From NCBI GenBank assembly GCA_044350805.1, contig JBILGU010000002.1, positions 62,001 through 126,000 on the forward strand: 64,000 nucleotides of DNA, written 5' to 3'. Source of the DNA: UBA6136 sp044350805 (GTDB lineage Bacteria; Pseudomonadota; Gammaproteobacteria; Methylococcales; Methylococcaceae). A model generated the notes under the pieces. It was not told the DNA's origin, searched no databases, and worked only from the letters and a program-made list of their open reading frames with translations. Of this stretch, positions 59,619 through 64,000 are shown in pieces (within the stretch, counting starts at the first letter, position 1; the number at the start of each line of letters is the position of its first letter). Position numbers and translations under genes: made by a program.

Positions 59619-60707
59619 TCAAAAACCCAAGGCAAAGCGGGCTTTCAGAAAGGCCATCACCGTATCAGCGACCTTTTCCTGTCCCGAAGAACCCCAATGG
59701 GTGTCATCGGGAAGATAAACATCCTCCATTCCCTCGTGAATGGCTTTTTCCAACGCACGGGCCGTATCGGGTATCAGATTCGGAGCGCTGGCAATCAGCG
59801 CACTGAGCTCGGTGTAGGGCCGAAGCGAGGGTTCATTGAGAACGTCACGGTAGGCCGTCAATTTGTCGGGGGCAATCAGCACCACGAGGCGGGTGACCCC
59901 ATTGGCTTCGACCCGGGCTCGAAGCCTTTCAAGACGCGCCGTGATCTCGCTCACCCCGAGGCTGCGCCAGAGCCGCTCTTTTTGAAGGTCTTCCTCAAAA
60001 ACCAACAGTTCTTGTGCCCGGCGGCTCGAAAAAAGCCCGTCCCTTGAAAGCTTGAGCCTGAGTGTATGCCCCGGACTTTGCCTGAGGATCTCGCGTTGAA
60101 AGCTTCGAAGGAGGTAGCGCCCTGCAAAGGGAATCTGGATGTCACTCAGGGCCTGGCTTCTCAGAAGGGGTTCCCGACCCGCGGCCTGCGGCATCCTGAT
60201 AAGGGGGCTCACTGAAGGATGTTTGGGTGTGACTGGGGCGTTAGGAACAGGAGGCACCTGGGTCTCGTTCAGGCGAAGTGTCAGATAGCGTTCGGCCGAT
60301 TCGATGATCAGGATTTTGGGGGGATGCGCCTGAAACTCAGGATCCTGGAGCAATCGATCGATCGAGATTCGATTGATGTTGAGGGTGCCGATGGAGCTCC
60401 CCGTTTTCTCGCGTAAATGATTTTGCCACTGAAGTTTGGGCCAGGCGGTCGCAAAGGAGTCGCCGAGCACCCAAAGATCCCGATACGCATAGGCCCCTTC
60501 ATCGACGGGCAGTGGATTTTTAAAACCGATTTGCGGGGTTCGCCAGCCAAAATCGCGTTCGGAAAACCCCCCAATTCGGGTGAGGTCCCCGGCCAGAGGT
60601 TCCAGCCAGACACCCAATAGAAAAAGTCCAAGGCCTGGCGCAAAGGCAAGGAGCAGGAACCCGAGCCCGAAGCGGCGAAAATCAGAACTGGAAGTAGAGG
60701 AATTCAC
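59619..60707 (-). CDS. AlgJ/AlgX-like SGNH O-acetyltransferase partner
   Basis: 362 residues with an N-terminal signal anchor (FGLGFLLLAFAPGLGLFLLG). The SGNH-hydrolase nucleophile is S84 in VLGDSFATAWP, and the catalytic D-x-x-H is D334-DT-H337 in PDDTHWGSSGQE. The same layout is found in AlgJ/AlgX, which acetylate exported polysaccharide in the periplasm using acetyl groups passed through an AlgI-type MBOAT protein. GTG 60707 overlaps the MBOAT gene by 26 bp, so the pair are coupled. The polysaccharide is unknown; no alginate genes are present. Confidence 0.8.
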   Translation of the reverse strand: MNSSTSSSDFRRFGLGFLLLAFAPGLGLFLLGVWLEPLAGDLTRIGGFSERDFGWRTPQIGFKNPLPVDEGAYAYRDLWVLGDSFATAWPKLQWQNHLREKTGSSIGTLNINRISIDRLLQDPEFQAHPPKILIIESAERYLTLRLNETQVPPVPNAPVTPKHPSVSPLIRMPQAAGREPLLRSQALSDIQIPFAGRYLLRSFQREILRQSPGHTLRLKLSRDGLFSSRRAQELLVFEEDLQKERLWRSLGVSEITARLERLRARVEANGVTRLVVLIAPDKLTAYRDVLNEPSLRPYTELSALIASAPNLIPDTARALEKAIHEGMEDVYLPDDTHWGSSGQEKVADTVMAFLKARFALGF

Positions 60708-62220
60708 TGACAGTTCCCATGGAAGACAGCCCGAAGAGGAACGCCGCCGCCGTCAAAAAGAGGGTCAGCCGCCGGGGCTCGAAAAGGAAGGACTGAGGGA
60801 GCGCTTTGGTTTCCGAAAGCGTCGGCCGGTAGCGTCCCAGAAGGGTTTGACTGTTGGGGCAAAAAAAAGCAATGAAACCCAGCCCCAAGATCCAAAGGCT
60901 AAGGCCTGCGGTCTGGCCTGGAAGCTTTGAGAAAGCCAGGGGCTCCTCAAGGGTCAGTCCGAAATGGGTCAGCGCCCCCCGGACACTCTCGGGTATCAGG
61001 CTTTCAGGGATGGCAAAGCCATGGACGCCCAGCATGCCCCGATAAAGATCCCCTGCCGTTTCAAGGTTGGGGGATCGAAAGAGGACCCAGCCTATGATCA
61101 CGCAAAGAAAGGTCAGCATCTGGCCCGGGATGCGAAGCCGATTGGGATCCATGCGCCCCTCTGCCCAATACCGAAAGCCATGGTTGATGATGAGATAGAA
61201 ACCGTGAAGCGCCCCCCAGGCAAGATAAGTCCACCCGGCCCCATGCCAGAGCCCGCCCAGCACCATGGTCAGCCAGAGATTAAGGTGCCGCCGAAAGGCG
61301 CCCTTGCGGTTGCCCCCCAGGCTGAAATAAAGATAGTCCCTTAAGAAACGGGACAACGTCATGTGCCAGCGCCGCCAGAAATCGATCAGGCTCAGGGCCT
61401 GATAGGGGGAGTCAAAATTGACCGGAAGCCGCACCCCAAAAAGGCGTGAAAGCCCGATGGCCATGTCCGAGTAGCCCGAAAAATCAAAATAGAGCTGAAA
61501 GCTGAAGGCAAGCGTCCCGCCCCAGGCTTCAAAAAAACCGGGGGTCCCGGCAGGCCCATCAAAGACGGCCCTTGCAAAAGGGGCAATGCCATCGGCAAAA
61601 ACGACTTTTTTGAACAAGCCCATCGTGAAAAGGGTGGCCCCAATCGAAAAATCCTCCCAGCGGAAATGGCTCAAGGCCGGTGACCTGAACTGAGGCATCA
61701 TCTCCTTGTGATGGAGGACCGGTCCTGCAATCAGGTGGGGGAAATAGGTGACAAAGAGCCCATAGTCGAGAAAGCGCCCCTCCCGGACCTCACCGCGATA
61801 GCAGTCCACCAGAAAGGCAATCTGGGTAAAGGTGAAAAAGGAAATACCCAAAGGCAGCAGGATGGGCGGAAGATCGAAGTGGATGCCAAGCAGCGTTCCA
61901 AGATTTTCTGCGGTAAAGCCGGCATATTTGTAATAGCCCAAAAGCCCAAGATCGATCGCGATCCCCAGCTGAAGCCAGAGGCGACGGGACTTCGCCGACG
62001 CAGGAGCGGGCTTTTGGAGTTTTTGGCCAATCCAGAAGTTAAAAAGGATGGATCCCAGCAGCAAAAGGACATCGCGAGGATTCCAAACGCCATAGAAGAT
62101 GAGGGAGGCGAGGAAGAGCCCGCCGATGGCCAGGCTCCGGTGTCCCCTTCTGAGGACCAGGAAGGCCAGAAGGGTGAGCGGCAGATAGAGAAAAAGAAAG
62201 GGGTAGGAGTTAAAGAGCAT
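60682..62220 (-). CDS. AlgI-like MBOAT O-acyltransferase
   Basis: 512-residue membrane protein with 10-12 helices. MLFNSYPFLFLYLP is the common AlgI/DltB start; FDFSGYSDMAIGLSRLFG, NFDSPYQALSLIDFWRRWHMTLSRFLRDYLY and LGGLWHGAGWTYLAWGALHGFYL contain the conserved residues, with H326 (LWHGAGW) as the likely catalytic His and H286 nearby. It moves acyl groups from the cytoplasm to an exported glycan. Lies 30 bp downstream of ubiB and upstream of its SGNH partner. Confidence 0.92.
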   Translation of the reverse strand: MLFNSYPFLFLYLPLTLLAFLVLRRGHRSLAIGGLFLASLIFYGVWNPRDVLLLLGSILFNFWIGQKLQKPAPASAKSRRLWLQLGIAIDLGLLGYYKYAGFTAENLGTLLGIHFDLPPILLPLGISFFTFTQIAFLVDCYRGEVREGRFLDYGLFVTYFPHLIAGPVLHHKEMMPQFRSPALSHFRWEDFSIGATLFTMGLFKKVVFADGIAPFARAVFDGPAGTPGFFEAWGGTLAFSFQLYFDFSGYSDMAIGLSRLFGVRLPVNFDSPYQALSLIDFWRRWHMTLSRFLRDYLYFSLGGNRKGAFRRHLNLWLTMVLGGLWHGAGWTYLAWGALHGFYLIINHGFRYWAEGRMDPNRLRIPGQMLTFLCVIIGWVLFRSPNLETAGDLYRGMLGVHGFAIPESLIPESVRGALTHFGLTLEEPLAFSKLPGQTAGLSLWILGLGFIAFFCPNSQTLLGRYRPTLSETKALPQSFLFEPRRLTLFLTAAAFLFGLSSMGTVSEFLYFQF

Positions 62221-62250
62221 GGAAGGCCCGAAGGGGCGGGGCCCCTCGCG

Positions 62251-63873
62251 TTATTTCCGGTGAGAGAGGGCCAGAACCAAAAGACCGAGCGCCATGGTGC
62301 CGCCGCCAAAGGGAACCCAGGCCGGCGAGGTCAGAAGGACGGCCCCACTGATCAGAAGGCCACTTCCCGAAACGCCAATCAAAAGCCGTCGCTGGCTCTC
62401 CTTTGCCTCCCGGCGCAGCGCTTGAAGGGTTTCTGATTCGAATTGGATGCGGACCTTGCCGTTCACCGTCTCGGTCAGCACCCGGTGAGCCAGCATCGGG
62501 ACATCCGCCCAGTGCTGGGCCCACTGGGGGAGCTCCGAGCGCAGCTTGTTGATCCCGGCCGCAGGCCCGATTTCCTGACGGAACCAGCCCTCGATGAAGG
62601 GCTTGGCGGTCTGCCAAAGATCCAGATCCGGGTAGAGGTCGCGGCCCAATCCCTCAATGTTCAGGAGTGTTTTCTGGAGTAGGACCAGTTGCGGCTGGAC
62701 CTCCATGTTGTAGCGCCGGGCCACCTGAAAGAGGCGAAGCAGCACCTGACCGTAGGAGATGTCCTTGAGGGGGCGTTCGAAGATGGGCTCACAGACCGCG
62801 CGGATCGCCGATTCAAATTCGACCACCCGGGTCTCTCCGGGAATCCAGCCGGATTCAATATGGAGCTCGGCCACCCGGCGATAGTCCCGGTTAAAGAAGG
62901 CCCGAAAGTTGTCGGCGATGTAGAGCTTGTCCTCGTTCGAAATGCTCCCAACGATGCCAAAGTCAACGGCAATGTAGCGGGCATCCGGGGTCGCAAAAAT
63001 GTTCCCAGGATGCATGTCGGCATGAAAAAGGCTGTCTCTTAAGACCTGAGTGAAGAAGATCTCGACCCCGCGCTCGGCGAGCAGCTTGAGATCAACGCCT
63101 TCCCTTCGAAGCTGGGCGACATCGCCCACCGGAATCCCCGAAATACGTTCCATGACCATGACATCGCGCCGGGTGTAATCAAAGTACACCTTGGGGATGT
63201 AGAGGATTTCGGAGTTCTCGAATCGGCGGCGAATGTCGGCCGCATTGGCGGCTTCTCGCACCAGATCCAGCTCATCCAGGATGGTTTTCTCAAATTCCCC
63301 GACCACTTCAATCGGACGAAGTCGCTTGACGCCGTCAATGAACCGATCAGCTAGCGTTGCAAGTTCAAAAAGGAGGGCCAGATCGGTTCGGATGCGGTCT
63401 TCGATGCCAGGCCTGAGCACCTTGACCACGACCGATTCGCCACTGAAAAGGGTCGCAACATGCACCTGGGCGACGGACGCTGAGGCCAAGGGGGTTTCAT
63501 CGAACGCAGCAAAGAGCTCATCAATGGGTGCGCCCAAGGCGGCTTCGATGGTTGCCTTGGCTTCTTCCCCTGGGAAAGGCGGAACCCGGTCTTGAAGTTT
63601 GACGAGCTCTTCTGCGATATCGTCAGGGAGGAGATCGCGGCGGGTGGAGAGGGTCTGGCCAAACTTGACGAAGATAGGACCTAAATCCTCCAGAGCACTC
63701 CGAAGACGCGCGCCCCGGGCAATGGATTTGTTCTGGGCCGTGATGCGGCCGCCGGTTCGGATCAGGAGCCTAAGGGTCGCCGGCACGCGATCCAGCGGAA
63801 TGAATTCATCCAGCCCATGACGGTTAAGGACCCGATGGATGTGGCGAAGGCGGCTTAAGGTTCCAGGGCGCAT
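62251..63873 (-). CDS. ubiB: UbiB, ubiquinone biosynthesis atypical kinase/ATPase
   Basis: ABC1/ADCK-family protein needed for ubiquinone synthesis. 540 residues. The KxGQ motif is in FVKFGQTLSTRRDLLP, the A-rich nucleotide loop in PLASASVAQVHVA, the invariant Lys in VVKVLRPG, and the catalytic HADMHPGNIF and AVDFGIVGSI follow. Two C-terminal membrane helices (LLIGVSGSGLLISGAVLL, GGTMALGLLVLAL). ATG 63873 shares one base with the preceding stop (TGATG), as in ubiE-ubiJ-ubiB operons. Confidence 0.96.
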   Translation of the reverse strand: MRPGTLSRLRHIHRVLNRHGLDEFIPLDRVPATLRLLIRTGGRITAQNKSIARGARLRSALEDLGPIFVKFGQTLSTRRDLLPDDIAEELVKLQDRVPPFPGEEAKATIEAALGAPIDELFAAFDETPLASASVAQVHVATLFSGESVVVKVLRPGIEDRIRTDLALLFELATLADRFIDGVKRLRPIEVVGEFEKTILDELDLVREAANAADIRRRFENSEILYIPKVYFDYTRRDVMVMERISGIPVGDVAQLRREGVDLKLLAERGVEIFFTQVLRDSLFHADMHPGNIFATPDARYIAVDFGIVGSISNEDKLYIADNFRAFFNRDYRRVAELHIESGWIPGETRVVEFESAIRAVCEPIFERPLKDISYGQVLLRLFQVARRYNMEVQPQLVLLQKTLLNIEGLGRDLYPDLDLWQTAKPFIEGWFRQEIGPAAGINKLRSELPQWAQHWADVPMLAHRVLTETVNGKVRIQFESETLQALRREAKESQRRLLIGVSGSGLLISGAVLLTSPAWVPFGGGTMALGLLVLALSHRK

Positions 63874-64000
63874 CAGCTCTTGGGTTTTCGTTTGGGTGAA
63901 GCTCGCGATCGGAGCGTGGTTTCAAGGCGGTCAATGCGTGCGGTCAGTCGGTCGATATCGCTCCGCAACGCGTCGACGGCATCAAGGTGAGGATCCGTTT
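63873..64000 (-). CDS. ubiJ: UbiJ C terminus (partial)
   Basis: The last 42 residues of a gene entering from the window end. DAVDALRSDIDRLTARIDRLE is a short coiled coil and the tail is basic (SPKRKPKS). SCP2-domain protein UbiJ, the lipid-binding accessory factor of ubiquinone synthesis, ends in such a coiled coil and sits directly before ubiB. Its TGA (63875-63873) overlaps the ubiB ATG. Assignment rests on position and coiled coil; the SCP2 domain itself is outside the window. Confidence 0.7.
   Translation of the reverse strand, partial: TDPHLDAVDALRSDIDRLTARIDRLETTLRSRASPKRKPKS

Overview
The window looks like chromosomal DNA of a proteobacterium, most likely a gammaproteobacterial (possibly betaproteobacterial) methylotroph. 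The main reason is a complete fhcBADC operon for tetrahydromethanopterin-linked C1 transfer (33.3-38.0 kb). This sits beside hopanoid synthesis genes (shc, a squalene synthase, hpnH), a Gram-negative lipid A/outer-membrane cluster (skp-fabZ-lpxA), ubiquinone genes (ubiB and the end of ubiJ) and a full glycogen cluster. The species cannot be named from sequence reading alone. Genes are packed tightly, with many 1-4 bp stop/start overlaps.

Layout. 0-4 kb: shc (cut by the window edge inside its catalytic motif) and a squalene synthase read leftward from a good sigma70-type promoter; hpnH reads rightward. 4-12 kb: a leftward operon of four large glycosyltransferases (two TPR-GT9-like proteins, a GT8-like enzyme and a TPR-GT41 O-GlcNAc-transferase-like protein), which looks like a protein glycosylation locus. 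12-17 kb: a leftward chain skp-fabZ-lpxA-rnhB-MOSC-methyltransferase-polyprenyl sugar phosphotransferase, lacking the usual lpxD and lpxB. 17-23.6 kb: a four-gene oligopeptide-type ABC importer. 23.6-29 kb: leftward Nit hydrolase-tldD-pmbA-orphan periplasmic binding protein-HEAT protein. 29-33 kb: a BatB/BatC fusion and BatD. 33-38 kb: fhcBADC.

38-47 kb: a divergent cluster that matches, gene for gene, the decaprenylphosphoryl-arabinose pathway of mycobacteria (UbiA-type phosphoribosyltransferase, GtrA-like protein, DprE1-like oxidase, DprE2-like reductase). Around it lie one GT-C-like membrane protein with an overlapping soluble partner and two paralogous 630-residue GT-C-like membrane proteins. 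I regard this as the most interesting system: a lipid-linked D-arabinofuranose pathway with unassigned arabinosyltransferase candidates in a likely methylotroph.

47-57.6 kb: rng, maf, rlmH, then nadA translationally coupled to glgA, with glgB upstream and glgC-malQ divergent. 57.6-58.1 kb: an unannotated-size gene for a 56-residue membrane protein, with its own promoter, a roughly 120-nt structured leader and downstream hairpins including a three-way-junction-like palindrome. 58.2-64 kb: an RgpF-like glycan protein, an RHH antitoxin with an intact operator-like repeat but a PIN toxin reduced to 16 codons, an AlgJ/AlgX-like plus AlgI-like O-acetylation pair, ubiB, and the 3' end of ubiJ.
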